DNA of 64,000 bases from contig JAEUHS010000068.1 in assembly GCA_016794035.1 (NCBI GenBank), positions 62,001-126,000 of the forward strand. The letters run 5' to 3'. This DNA comes from Planctomycetota bacterium. GTDB taxonomy: Bacteria > Planctomycetota > UBA1135 > UBA2386. This document shows positions 63,899 to 64,000 of the stretch, one piece after another. Below the pieces are notes generated by a model. It saw only the letters and a program-made list of their open reading frames with translations, did not search any database and was not told the DNA's origin. Numbering within the stretch: the first letter of the stretch is position 1; every line of letters starts with the position of its first letter. A program made the position numbers and the translations under genes.

Positions 63899-64000
63899 CG
63901 GAGTTGGGGGAGAAGGGGTCTGTGCGGCGCGCGGCGCGCGCCGGCAGCCAGACCCAGTGCCGCGGCGAGCGACCTGTCACAGCGCGGTCCGCGATTCCTT

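Noticed and set aside
59958-63980. Single minus-strand frame joining the kinase to the upstream region
   Set aside because: Upstream of 62636 it is low-complexity Arg/Pro sequence antisense-framed to the propeller gene; the kinase start at 62636 fits a -10 box.

Overview
The window is about 72% GC and tightly packed: 59 protein-coding loci and one tRNA, with many 4-14 nt overlaps between neighbouring genes (ATGA, GTGA and TTGA junctions). There are no rRNA genes, insertion sequences, prophage genes or CRISPR arrays. It reads as ordinary chromosome from a bacterium, most likely a member of the Planctomycetota. That placement is inferred from the Ser/Thr kinase with TPR tail, the kinase-like/caspase fusion, ECF sigma factors, an FG-GAP lipoprotein and secreted beta-propeller-like proteins with a planctomycete-style C-terminal domain, together with sparse Shine-Dalgarno use. 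No marker gene proves it.

Layout. 1-15.7 kb: an alcohol dehydrogenase; a pseudokinase-TM-caspase protein; a tight cluster of 23S rRNA methyltransferase, thiS, thiG, CPBP protease and gamma carbonic anhydrase; an FG-GAP lipoprotein; a sugar nucleotidyltransferase; an amidohydrolase; LarE; an M28 peptidase. 15.7-24.7 kb is housekeeping: ffh, rpsP, a helix-hairpin-helix protein, maf, rpmE, prfA, prmC, a PilZ protein and ssb. 25-37 kb: a sorbosone-dehydrogenase-like protein, glnS, a membrane polyferredoxin, an SSS symporter with a 50-residue membrane partner, a UvrD-type helicase, an HTH-less sigma-54 activator and a B12-type radical SAM enzyme. 37-49.5 kb: two secreted proteins of unknown role (the first interrupted by two in-frame UGA codons), a GNAT protein, an oligopeptide-binding protein, a radical SAM/SPASM enzyme, tRNA-Ala(GGC), gltX, a rhomboid protease and a TPR protein. 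49.5-64 kb: an asparaginase-domain protein, an aldo/keto reductase-methyltransferase-DnaJ operon, an ABC-F ATPase, an arsenic-linked operon (arsM, ECF sigma factor, ArsJ-type GAPDH), a di-haem peroxidase, a second ECF sigma factor facing a Ser/Thr kinase, and a secreted propeller-like protein.

How the genes work together. thiS and thiG supply sulfur carrier and thiazole synthase for thiamine. rpmE, prfA and prmC form a translation-termination block in which PrmC modifies the GGQ glutamine of RF1. ffh and rpsP lie side by side. arsM, the sigma factor and the GAPDH overlap or nearly abut on the minus strand and look like one arsenic-response unit, although the ArsJ exporter is not in the window.

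The observations most worth a second look are the pseudokinase-caspase fusion, the tandem in-frame UGA pair behind a complete promoter, SD and signal peptide, the Cys-tailed sigma factor in the arsenic operon, the symporter micro-protein, and a recurrent TANNNT box about 10 nt before start codons that suggests leaderless transcription.
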